Assembly (NCBI GenBank): GCA_902768715.1
Contig: CACXMH010000020.1
Coordinates: 1-32,227, forward strand
Reading direction: 5' to 3'
DNA: 32,227 bases
From: Fibrobacter succinogenes
GTDB lineage: Bacteria > Fibrobacterota > Fibrobacteria > Fibrobacterales > Fibrobacteraceae
The notes below the pieces were generated by a model that saw only the letters and a list, made by a program, of their open reading frames with translations, was not told the DNA's origin and made no database searches. Numbering within the stretch: the first letter of the stretch is position 1; every line of letters begins with the position of its first letter. The position numbers and the translations under genes were made by a program. This document shows positions 1-7,560 of this stretch, piece after piece.

Positions 1-98
1 GTATCGCCAGGAACCATCACCGGCTTGTCGTCCACGAAGATTTCCACCTTCGGGCTGTTCTCGGTCGGGAGTTTCGGCATGTTGTAGTAGTTACTCAT
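1..98 (-). CDS. nuoG: NADH-quinone oxidoreductase subunit G, N-terminal fragment (cut by window edge)
   Basis: Only the first 32 codons are inside the window; the frame runs open off the left edge. The peptide has the segment VEIFVDDKPVMVPGD, which matches the first beta-hairpin of the plant-type 2Fe-2S ferredoxin domain that opens NuoG. It lies 4 nt after the nuoF stop in the same direction, where NuoG is expected in a B-C-D-E-F-G cluster. NuoG carries several Fe-S clusters in the peripheral arm of complex I and passes electrons from NuoE/NuoF towards NuoB. No good Shine-Dalgarno sequence is visible before the ATG (97 % of the gene is outside the window), so translation may be coupled to nuoF. 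The call rests on position plus the short motif. Confidence 0.85.
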   Translation of the reverse strand, partial: MSNYYNMPKLPTENSPKVEIFVDDKPVMVPGD

Positions 99-102
99 AA
101 TA

Positions 103-1410
103 TTACCAGAAAATTCCAGGACGATAGGTTTCTTGAACACGGGGCTTGGCGTGGTCCGGGTTCTTTGCGATGTATTCATCAAAGTCCGCACGGAACTTGG
201 CCGTATAAGAACTTACAGGGCCGCCCAGCGAAATGGAAAGAGGACAAATGGTCACGCCGCCGAAACCGCCGCAGAGGCTCTGCATCAGTTCCACGTCGCC
301 GTCGTGACCCTTGCCCGCGACAATCAGGTTCAACATGCGGTGCAACAAGCCTGTACCTTCGCGGCATGGCGTGCACTGGCCACAGGATTCGTGGCTGTAG
401 AAGTTACCGAGGCAGTTCAGCAGGTCCACCATGTTGTGGGTATCGTTGATCACAATCATGGCGCCAGAACCGAACATGGTCTTCATGGAGGCGAGGCATT
501 CGTAGTCCATGGTGGCCACGGCCGCTTCTTCTGCAGTCAGCGGAGCGCAAGAGGATCCGCCCGGCAGCACCGCCTTCAGGTTTCCGCCTACCACGCCGCC
601 GGCGTAGTCGTTGATCATGGTCATCATGGGAGTGCCGAGAGGAGCTTCATAAACTCCCGGGTTCTTCACGTCGCCAGAGATGCAGAACACCTTGGTACCG
701 CCAGCACGGGGAGTTCCCATCTTGGCGTATTCCTCGGGTTCGTGCTGCAAGATCCACGGGAGGGCCATGATGGTCTCTACGTTGTTCACGCAGGTGGGGC
801 TCTTCCAGGCGCCGCTCACCGCCGGGAAAGGCGGCTTCAGACGGGGCTGGCCCTTCTGGCCTTCGAGGGAGTTAATAAGAGCGGTTTCTTCACCGCAGAT
901 GTAGGCACCTGCACCACGATGCACGAAAATATCGAAGCAGAACTTGGTGCCCATAATGTTTTCGCCCAGGTAACCGGCAGCATATGCCTGGTTCAGTGCC
1001 TTGTTGATGCTCTCGATGCAGGGCAGGAACTCGCCGCGGCAGTAGATGTATGCCGCACGGCTTCCCAGAGCCCATCCGGCAATAATCAAGCCTTCGATAA
1101 GACGGTGGGGGTCTTCCAGCATCAAGAAATGATCCTTGAAAGTTCCGCCTTCGCCTTCGTCGGCGTTCACCACGATATAGACGGGCTTGCCGGAATTGCG
1201 GGGAACAAAGCTCCACTTCATGCCCGTGGGGAACCCAGCTCCGCCACGGCCGCGCAGGTTAGAGCGCTGCACGTAGTCGATAAGTTCGAACTGGCTCATG
1301 TTGAAGAGCTTTTCGGAAATATTGGCGTAGCCGCCCAGCTTCTTATAGACTTCGATGTCCTGGGCGCCCTTGCCGAAGTTCGCTGTACAAACTTTTACAC
1401 ATTCAGCCAT
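103..1410 (-). CDS. nuoF: NADH-quinone oxidoreductase subunit F (NADH/FMN-binding, 4Fe-4S)
   Basis: A 435-residue protein of the usual NuoF length. It shows the glycine-rich NADH/FMN region (GRGGAGFPTGMKW near residue 53, NADEGEGGTFKD near 82) and the 4Fe-4S site ESCGQCTPCREG with C343, C346, C349 and a distal Cys in TICPLS (C389). It oxidises NADH, takes the electrons on FMN and hands them to the Fe-S chain at the cytoplasmic tip of complex I. It starts 2 nt after the nuoE stop and ends 4 nt before nuoG, so it is part of one transcript. A small oddity is NADEGEGG where most homologues have NADEGEPG, at the flavin-binding loop. Identity is secure. Confidence 0.97.
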   Translation of the reverse strand: MAECVKVCTANFGKGAQDIEVYKKLGGYANISEKLFNMSQFELIDYVQRSNLRGRGGAGFPTGMKWSFVPRNSGKPVYIVVNADEGEGGTFKDHFLMLEDPHRLIEGLIIAGWALGSRAAYIYCRGEFLPCIESINKALNQAYAAGYLGENIMGTKFCFDIFVHRGAGAYICGEETALINSLEGQKGQPRLKPPFPAVSGAWKSPTCVNNVETIMALPWILQHEPEEYAKMGTPRAGGTKVFCISGDVKNPGVYEAPLGTPMMTMINDYAGGVVGGNLKAVLPGGSSCAPLTAEEAAVATMDYECLASMKTMFGSGAMIVINDTHNMVDLLNCLGNFYSHESCGQCTPCREGTGLLHRMLNLIVAGKGHDGDVELMQSLCGGFGGVTICPLSISLGGPVSSYTAKFRADFDEYIAKNPDHAKPRVQETYRPGIFW

Positions 1411-1412
1411 AA

Positions 1413-2474
1413 TTACTTAGCCTCCTCAGCCGGCGCTGGCTTCTGAGTAGCGGTAGCTTCCTTGGAAGGTTTCGCCGTACGTTCGCCGGAAGTGGCAATC
1501 ATGCGATACACATCGCCCACCTTGCCGTTTGCGTCGAGGAAACTCTTGTCCTTCACGCCGGGCTCGCCCACGGCGTCCCACTTGGAGCCGTTCTTCTTTT
1601 CCACCACCAGCTTCGTGAATTCGGGAGCGCCCTTCCAGGTGAGAGTGGCGCCAGCGTCGTCGGCTTCGGCCTTCACGTTCAACACCGGAGAGGGAGGAGC
1701 GTAGTCGGCCACCTGTGGCTTCGCCTTGGCGCCGGGAGCGCCGGGATGCCCGCTGTGGCCCTTGACGATACCGCCCAACACATCGTGCTTGGGCATGTTG
1801 TCTTCGTGAGCGTAGCACCACTTGAGAATACGGTCAATGCTGTCGGTGGTGAGGGTGGTACCCGGTTTCATCACCAGCTGGTCACCTTCCACGTCGGTGG
1901 CGAAATCGTCGTTCACCAGCATCATGGGGCCGTTGCCGCAGCTGCCCAGGCATTCTACCTGGAGAATGGTGAAAAGACCATCGGGTGTAGTTTCACCGGT
2001 CTTGATGTTCAAGGCCTTTTCCACGTAGGCAATCAGGCTCGGAGCGCCCTTGATGGTGCAGCTGATATTACGGCAGAACTGCAGCAGGAACTTGCCCTTG
2101 GGAGCGTGGTTGTACATGGTATAGAAAGTGGCAACGCCCAGCGCATGTGCAGGGGCGCAACCGCAAACATTTGCCGCCCAGCGGATACCTTCGGTAGGCA
2201 CCCAGCCGAACACGCCCTGCACAAGCCAGAGCACTTCGAGCAAAGCCCCCTGCCCCACCGGATAGCGGCTCAGCAGGTCGGCGCAGCGTTCCTTGATTTC
2301 GGGAGTGTCGAGCTTTGCAAGCACTTCCTTGGGAGAAGGCTGGGGAACGGCCTTGTTCACGTAACCGAACGTCTGGCCCGGATCGGGCAGGGCTTCGATG
2401 GGCTGTGCGGGCCTGTCAAACTTCAGGCGGTTATTGGAGACAAACTGAACAGCACCTTGGATATGTTCTCTCAT
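1413..2474 (-). CDS. nuoE: NADH-quinone oxidoreductase subunit E with C-terminal fibronectin-III-like extension
   Basis: Residues about 45-225 are a standard thioredoxin-like 2Fe-2S NuoE. The ligands are visible as C134 and C139 (FCRNISC) and C175 and C179 (ECLGSC). NuoE with NuoF forms the NADH-oxidising head of complex I. The family is usually about 160-180 residues; this one is 353. There is a roughly 45-residue N-terminal lead, a Gly/Pro/His linker around 235-258, then about 80 residues (260-342) with the spacing of a fibronectin type III domain: PPSPVLNVKAEADD, ATLTWK, a Tyr-containing strand DVYRMIATS, and a closing PSKEAT. A Pro/Ala/Glu tail follows. The fusion is in one open frame with codon use like its neighbours. 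The start overlaps the nuoD stop (ATGA). NuoE identity is firm; the FN3 call is by eye. Confidence 0.93.
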   Translation of the reverse strand: MREHIQGAVQFVSNNRLKFDRPAQPIEALPDPGQTFGYVNKAVPQPSPKEVLAKLDTPEIKERCADLLSRYPVGQGALLEVLWLVQGVFGWVPTEGIRWAANVCGCAPAHALGVATFYTMYNHAPKGKFLLQFCRNISCTIKGAPSLIAYVEKALNIKTGETTPDGLFTILQVECLGSCGNGPMMLVNDDFATDVEGDQLVMKPGTTLTTDSIDRILKWCYAHEDNMPKHDVLGGIVKGHSGHPGAPGAKAKPQVADYAPPSPVLNVKAEADDAGATLTWKGAPEFTKLVVEKKNGSKWDAVGEPGVKDKSFLDANGKVGDVYRMIATSGERTAKPSKEATATQKPAPAEEAK

Positions 2475-3664
2475 CGGTCAAGTTCTCCAGCGATAATGTT
2501 GAGGCCCGAAAGTACGGCCATAGAGTCAGCCAGCTGGCCCCCTTCCACCAGTTCGTGGAATGCGGCAAACTGCGTAAGGCAAGGTGGACGCACCTTGATG
2601 CGGTAGGGGTGACCAGAGCCGTCGGAAACGATGGTAAATCCGAGTTCGCCGTTGGCGCATTCGGACCCGCAGTAGTATTCCCCTTCGGGAACGCGGATAC
2701 CTTCATAGACGCTCTTGAAGCGTCCAATCAGGCCTTCCATGTCCTGGTAGGCCAGCTTGTGCGAGGGCACGCGGATGCGTGGATCGACGATGTCGATGGG
2801 CCCTGGCGCAAGGCGCTTCAGGGCCTGGCGCACAATCTTCACGGACTCTTCGATTTCGGCGAGGCGGACCTGCAGACGGTCGTTGCAGTCGCCCTGAGTG
2901 CCGACCACCACTTCCCAGTCGTAGGTCTCGTAGTCGTAGTAAGGTTCGTCCTTGCGGAGGTCAGCAGCCACACCGCAGGCGCGCAGACACGGACCTGTCC
3001 AGCCGTAGCTGATGGCCTTTTCGGCAGAAATCTTGCCGATGCCCACGGTACGGTCCAGGAAGATACGGTTACGGTCCAAGCAGGCATGCAAATCCTTCAG
3101 GGCCTTCTCGGTAGAATCAAGGGCCGCAAGGACATCTTGCTCAAAGCCGTCGTAGCTGTCGCGAGAAAGACCGCCGATACGGGCATAGCTGTTGGTAAGG
3201 CGTGCACCGGTGAGCTTTTCCCAGATGCACATGATTTCTTCGCGGGGGTTAAAGGCATACATGAACGGAGTGGTTCCGCCCAGGTCCTGGAAGGCCGCCG
3301 CCACGCACACAAAGTGGTCGTTGATACGGCTAAGTTCGTTCACAATCACGCGGAGCACCTTGCAGCGTTCCGTGATTTCTACGCCGAACATGTTCTCTAC
3401 CGCACGGCAGTAGGCGATATTGTTCATGATAGCGGAGCAATAGTTCAAGCGGTCAGTGTAAGGAACCACCTGCTGCCAGGTGCCCCGTTCCACCATCTTC
3501 TCGAACCCGCGGTGGAGGTAGCCGATTTCTTCGACGCTTGCAACGATGGTTTCGCCGTCCATTGCGGCCAAAAAGCGCAAGCAGCCGTGAGTGGCCGGGT
3601 GGCTCGGGCCCACGTTCAGGGGCATCAGGCTCTGTCTCTTGCCTCTATGATCCAGTACAATCAT
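2471..3664 (-). CDS. nuoD: NADH-quinone oxidoreductase subunit D (49 kDa)
   Basis: A 397-residue protein matching NuoD along its length: NVGPSHPATHG near the N-terminus, the YLHRGFEK segment, NSYARIGG in the middle, and a C-terminus ending NIIAGELDR as in the family. With NuoB it forms the quinone-binding pocket at the membrane junction of complex I; it is related to the large subunit of NiFe hydrogenases but has lost the metal-binding cysteines. It overlaps both neighbours by 4 nt (ATGA), so translation is probably coupled. It is separate from nuoC, unlike the nuoCD fusion of enterobacteria. No unusual features. Confidence 0.96.
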   Translation of the reverse strand: MIVLDHRGKRQSLMPLNVGPSHPATHGCLRFLAAMDGETIVASVEEIGYLHRGFEKMVERGTWQQVVPYTDRLNYCSAIMNNIAYCRAVENMFGVEITERCKVLRVIVNELSRINDHFVCVAAAFQDLGGTTPFMYAFNPREEIMCIWEKLTGARLTNSYARIGGLSRDSYDGFEQDVLAALDSTEKALKDLHACLDRNRIFLDRTVGIGKISAEKAISYGWTGPCLRACGVAADLRKDEPYYDYETYDWEVVVGTQGDCNDRLQVRLAEIEESVKIVRQALKRLAPGPIDIVDPRIRVPSHKLAYQDMEGLIGRFKSVYEGIRVPEGEYYCGSECANGELGFTIVSDGSGHPYRIKVRPPCLTQFAAFHELVEGGQLADSMAVLSGLNIIAGELDR

Positions 3665-4266
3665 TCTTTGATACTCCCTTCCAAAAATTCGTTATCCACG
3701 GTTTCCACTTCCTTGCTGCGCTGGACTACCCTGTAACCCAAGACTTCCAGACGCTTTTCCAGGGCCGGGAGCAGGTAGTCGTTGGTAGAGAGCCACTGGC
3801 GCTTCTGGGCAGGGTAATCCTTGCGGAGCGGATGGCCCACAAATTCCACATGGTTCAACAGGCGGCGGAGGTCCGGATGGCCCGTGAACACAATCCCGAA
3901 CTGGTCGAACACTTCGCGCTCGTACCAGTTGGCGTTGGCATACAGGTCCGTAAGGGTGGGGACATTCAGGTCGGCTTCGGGAACCTGCACCTTCAGACGA
4001 ATCCTGGCACCGGGGGTGGACATGCTCTTGAAGGCGTAGTCCACCGCAAAACGGGGTCCTTCATGATTGGGGTAAGTCAGGTAATCGACACCGGCGATAT
4101 CCACCAGCATCTCGAACTTGATAGCCGACTCGTCGCGAAGGAACTGGACCGCATTGTGCAGATAGGCGGCAGGCACAACCGCCGTCACCGTCCACTTGTC
4201 CTTGGACTCCTTCGTCGCACCAAACTTTTCCTCCAGGACGGAGAAGATTTCATCTACGTTCACCAT
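3661..4266 (-). CDS. nuoC: NADH-quinone oxidoreductase subunit C (30 kDa)
   Basis: 201 residues with the diagnostic NuoC signature in the middle: NWYEREVFDQFGIVFTGHP followed by DLRRLLNHVEFVGHPLRKDYP. NuoC is a structural subunit of the peripheral arm that packs on NuoD and NuoB and carries no cofactor. The stop is 4 nt inside nuoD, and the ATG is 3 nt after the nuoB stop. The residues after LRKDYP form a C-terminal tail that is not obviously conserved. Confidence 0.95.
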   Translation of the reverse strand: MVNVDEIFSVLEEKFGATKESKDKWTVTAVVPAAYLHNAVQFLRDESAIKFEMLVDIAGVDYLTYPNHEGPRFAVDYAFKSMSTPGARIRLKVQVPEADLNVPTLTDLYANANWYEREVFDQFGIVFTGHPDLRRLLNHVEFVGHPLRKDYPAQKRQWLSTNDYLLPALEKRLEVLGYRVVQRSKEVETVDNEFLEGSIKE

Positions 4267-4269
4267 CTT

Positions 4270-4905
4270 CTACCTCTTCCAGAACTGGGTCTGTTCAACA
4301 AACTCTTTTTCTTTTTCGGCCACCAGTTCCTTGAACTCGGCAACCTTCTCGTGGGCAAACTCGCGGGCCTCTTCCTTAGCCTCTGCGGTCTTTGCCTTGA
4401 TCATTTCCAGCTGTTCCTTGACCCGCTCGGTGCGCTGTTTCATGTAGGACTCGTCCTTGATCTTCTTTTGCAGGTCGAACATGGCGTCGAAGAAGGCCTC
4501 CGGGCGGCTGGGACAGCCGCCGATATACACATCGACGGGAATGATGTGGTCGATACCCGGCACGGTGCAGTAGCAGTCGTAAAATCCGCCGGAGCAGGCG
4601 CAGGCACCCATGGCAATCACCCAGCGGGGTTCGGCCATCTGCTCGTAGATGCGCTTCAGAATCGGAGCCTGCTTGTAGGTGATGGTTCCCGCCACCAGAA
4701 GCACGTCGGACTGGCGCGGGGTAAAGCGCACGTATTCCGAACCGATACGGGAAAGGTCGTAACGACCCACCTCAGTACTCATAAACTCAATAGCGCAACA
4801 GGCCGTACCGTAAGGGAACGGCCAAAGGGAATTCGTACGCCCCCAGTTGACCAAAAAGTCAAGGGAGGACGTTATGAAATTCGGCTTTTCTGCCACATCA
4901 GTCAT
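4270..4905 (-). CDS. nuoB: NADH-quinone oxidoreductase subunit B (cluster N2) with charged helical tail
   Basis: 211 residues from the ATG at 4905, chosen because GAGGAAA lies just upstream and the protein then begins like other NuoB proteins; an in-frame ATG 72 nt further up lacks such a site. The N2 4Fe-4S ligands C36, C37, C102 and C131 have the same spacing as in E. coli NuoB (adjacent pair, +65, +29). Motifs are ACCAIEF, CSGGF and GGCPSRPE. N2 is the last cluster before quinone. Residues about 145-205 add a highly charged Lys/Glu/Ala stretch that reads as a long helix or coiled coil, absent from minimal NuoB. Three further Cys (104, 111, 113) lie near the cluster loop. NuoA, usually the gene before, is not present. 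Confidence 0.96.
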   Translation of the reverse strand: MTDVAEKPNFITSSLDFLVNWGRTNSLWPFPYGTACCAIEFMSTEVGRYDLSRIGSEYVRFTPRQSDVLLVAGTITYKQAPILKRIYEQMAEPRWVIAMGACACSGGFYDCYCTVPGIDHIIPVDVYIGGCPSRPEAFFDAMFDLQKKIKDESYMKQRTERVKEQLEMIKAKTAEAKEEAREFAHEKVAEFKELVAEKEKEFVEQTQFWKR

Positions 4906-4983
4906 AAGGGTTTCCTCACAAAATTCGGCCAAAAAGATAGAAAAAACGGGGTTTTTAGAGGATTTTCGGGCTTTCAATAAGTG

Positions 4984-5012
4984 AAAAAAGGCCGCCTAGA
5001 AGCAGCGCCTTT
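4984..5012 (-). terminator. Rho-independent terminator after ribF
   Basis: On the minus strand AAAGG-CGC pairs with GCG-G-CCTTT (one bulged G) and is followed by a run of six T. It lies 69 nt past the ribF stop and before nuoB, so it probably separates the rimP-ribF transcript from the nuo transcript. No convincing -35/-10 pair was found in the 78 nt between it and nuoB. Confidence 0.6.
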
Positions 5013-5080
5013 GTACCTCGATTTTACACCTCGCTAGAAGGCAAATTCAGTAACTCTATGACTGTCAAAAGATTAGGCTT

Positions 5081-6013
5081 TTATTCTGCCCAATGGTTGC
5101 CGTTGTAGTGGCGGGCGGTGTCGGCGTCCATGCCGATTTGGCGCACCAAATCTTCAAGGCTTGCAAACTTCTGCTCGGGCCGGAGGTAGGTGAGCAAATC
5201 CAAGGAAAGGGGCTTGCCGTAAATGTCTTCGTCAAAGTCCAGAATATAGGCCTCGATGGCCAGCTGGTGATTGCCCGTAGAGGGCTGCATGCCGATGTTC
5301 ACCACCGCACGGAAAATCCGTTCTTCGTTCTTGCCGTCGGAGGATTCGGAATCGAGCCGTGCCGAGGCCACATAGACCCCGATCTTGGGCAAGAACTTGA
5401 AGGGTTCCACCTGCAGGTTCGCGGTCGGAAACCCGATGGTGTGCCCCAGGCGCTTGCCCTCCACCACCATTCCAGACAAACGGTAAGGCCTGCCCAAGTA
5501 AGTCTGGGCACGGTCCACGTCTCCGTTCAAAAGGGCGTTGCGCACCGCCGAAGAACTGACACGCTCCCCCTTGTAAAGCACGATGGAGAGCATCTGGGTA
5601 GAAAGTTCCGGGAATGCCGCCGTGATGGTTTCGTAATTGCCTTTGCCGCCGGCACCGAAGCAATGGTCATGACCAAAGAACATAGAGCACACGCCCCGCT
5701 TTTCGATCAACTCTTTACGGACAAATTCATCAAAAGGGAGTCTCGCCAGTTCCTTCGTGAAGGGCATCACCAAGAATTCAAGGCCAAGGCTTTCCACGAA
5801 TTCACGTTTTTCCTTGGTGGTGGTAAGGAGCAAGGGATCTCCGGGTTCACGGAGCACGTAGTTGGAATGGGGTTCGAAACTGATGACGGTGGGCACAAGG
5901 CCGTTTACCTCGGCCACGGCCTTCAGGGAACGGAAAAGCGCCTGGTGACCCAGGTGGCACCCGTCAAAATTTCCCATGGTTATGGCTCTTCTCTGTTTCA
6001 CATTCACCGACAT
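5081..6013 (-). CDS. ribF: Bifunctional riboflavin kinase / FAD synthetase
   Basis: 310 residues with the two domains of RibF. The N-terminal nucleotidyltransferase has MGNFDGCHLGHQ (residues 13-24) for ATP binding and FGHDHCFGAGGKG further on. The C-terminal riboflavin kinase has GRPYRLSG, GFPTANL and GVYVASA. It turns riboflavin into FMN and then FAD. FAD/FMN are needed by the flavoenzymes of this organism, including NuoF, but the placement at the end of the rbfA-truB operon is the common bacterial arrangement. The Shine-Dalgarno sequence is weak. The 86-nt spacer to truB holds a palindromic dispersed repeat. Confidence 0.95.
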   Translation of the reverse strand: MSVNVKQRRAITMGNFDGCHLGHQALFRSLKAVAEVNGLVPTVISFEPHSNYVLREPGDPLLLTTTKEKREFVESLGLEFLVMPFTKELARLPFDEFVRKELIEKRGVCSMFFGHDHCFGAGGKGNYETITAAFPELSTQMLSIVLYKGERVSSSAVRNALLNGDVDRAQTYLGRPYRLSGMVVEGKRLGHTIGFPTANLQVEPFKFLPKIGVYVASARLDSESSDGKNEERIFRAVVNIGMQPSTGNHQLAIEAYILDFDEDIYGKPLSLDLLTYLRPEQKFASLEDLVRQIGMDADTARHYNGNHWAE

Positions 6014-6048
6014 TCGTTTCTTACCTTGTCATCCCCGACTTTCTTTCT

Positions 6049-6098
6049 GTCATCCCCGTCCCGGAACAGGTCCGGGATAAACTGGCGCGGGGATCTCC
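6049..6098. repeat. Dispersed palindromic repeat (GTCATCCCCG ... CGGGGATCTCC type)
   Basis: The ends GTCATCCCCG and CGGGGATCTCC are inverted relative to each other, and an inner hairpin CCCGGA-acagg-TCCGGG lies at 6060-6076. A partial copy of the left end (GTCATCCCCG) is at 6029-6038. The same end sequences occur in compact form at 22752-22779. It sits in the truB-ribF spacer and would be transcribed within the operon. Confidence 0.7.
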
Positions 6099-6099
6099 C

Positions 6100-7089
<990 letters not shown>

Positions 7090-7090
7090 G

Positions 7091-7444
7091 CTAGAGTTCC
7101 CCCTTCTGCTTCAGTTCGGCCAAGATGGATTCGATACGCATGGCGTGTTCCAGGTTTTCGTCCAGAACAAAGTTCAGCTCCGGAATCTTCCGGATCTTGA
7201 GGGCCTTGCCCAGGACTCCACGGATAAAGCCGGCGGAGTTGTTCAGCCCCACCAGGGTGTCGCGCTTTTCCTTGTCGGTGCCCATGACGGACACGAGAAT
7301 CTTCGCATAGCTCAAATCCTCGGTGATGGTCACCCGAGTAATGCTTGCAAGGCTGCTCACGCGGGGGTCCTTCAGGCCTTTCTGCAAAAGCTTGCCGATT
7401 TCCTCGCGGAACTGCTCATCTAATCTGTCGGTTCTTCTACTCAT
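7091..7444 (-). CDS. rbfA: 30S ribosome-binding factor A
   Basis: 117 residues, the normal size for RbfA, with the N-terminus RTDRLDEQFREEIGKLLQ, DPRVSSLASITRVTIT and the segment AKILVSV as expected of its KH-like fold. RbfA helps mature the 30S subunit and 16S rRNA 5' end. It sits between infB and truB as in most bacteria and ends one nt before the truB TTG. No Shine-Dalgarno sequence precedes the ATG; instead a heptamer-period array (7450-7491) ends 5 nt from the start codon. Confidence 0.95.
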   Translation of the reverse strand: MSRRTDRLDEQFREEIGKLLQKGLKDPRVSSLASITRVTITEDLSYAKILVSVMGTDKEKRDTLVGLNNSAGFIRGVLGKALKIRKIPELNFVLDENLEHAMRIESILAELKQKGEL

Positions 7445-7449
7445 GATCA

Positions 7450-7491
7450 GGTTATAGGTTTTAGGTTATAGGTTATAGGTTTTAGGTTTAA
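7450..7491. repeat. Heptamer-period array (GGTTWTA) x 6 before rbfA
   Basis: Six consecutive 7-bp units on the plus strand: GGTTATA, GGTTTTA, GGTTATA, GGTTATA, GGTTTTA, GGTTTAA. On the coding (minus) strand these read as CCTATAA/CCTAAAA units and occupy the ribosome-binding region of rbfA. Confidence 0.93.
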
Positions 7492-7525
7492 GATGCAGGT
7501 ATTGAAAAAACAGCGTGCTACTTTT

Positions 7526-7560
7526 CCTAATGCCTACAACCTAATATCTACCACCTATTC
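7526..7560. repeat. Heptamer-period array (CCTAnnA, degenerate) x 5 at the infB stop
   Basis: Units on the plus strand: CCTAATG, CCTACAA, CCTAATA, TCTACCA, CCTATTC. The infB stop codon (7555-7557) falls in the last unit. The array is inverted relative to the one at 7450-7491, so the two can pair in the infB-rbfA transcript around a 34-nt loop. Confidence 0.8.

Noticed and set aside
133-4980. Long plus-strand open frames opposite nuoF, nuoE, nuoD, nuoC and nuoB
   Set aside because: All are mirror frames of well-identified nuo genes, with no ribosome-binding sites and no recognisable protein.
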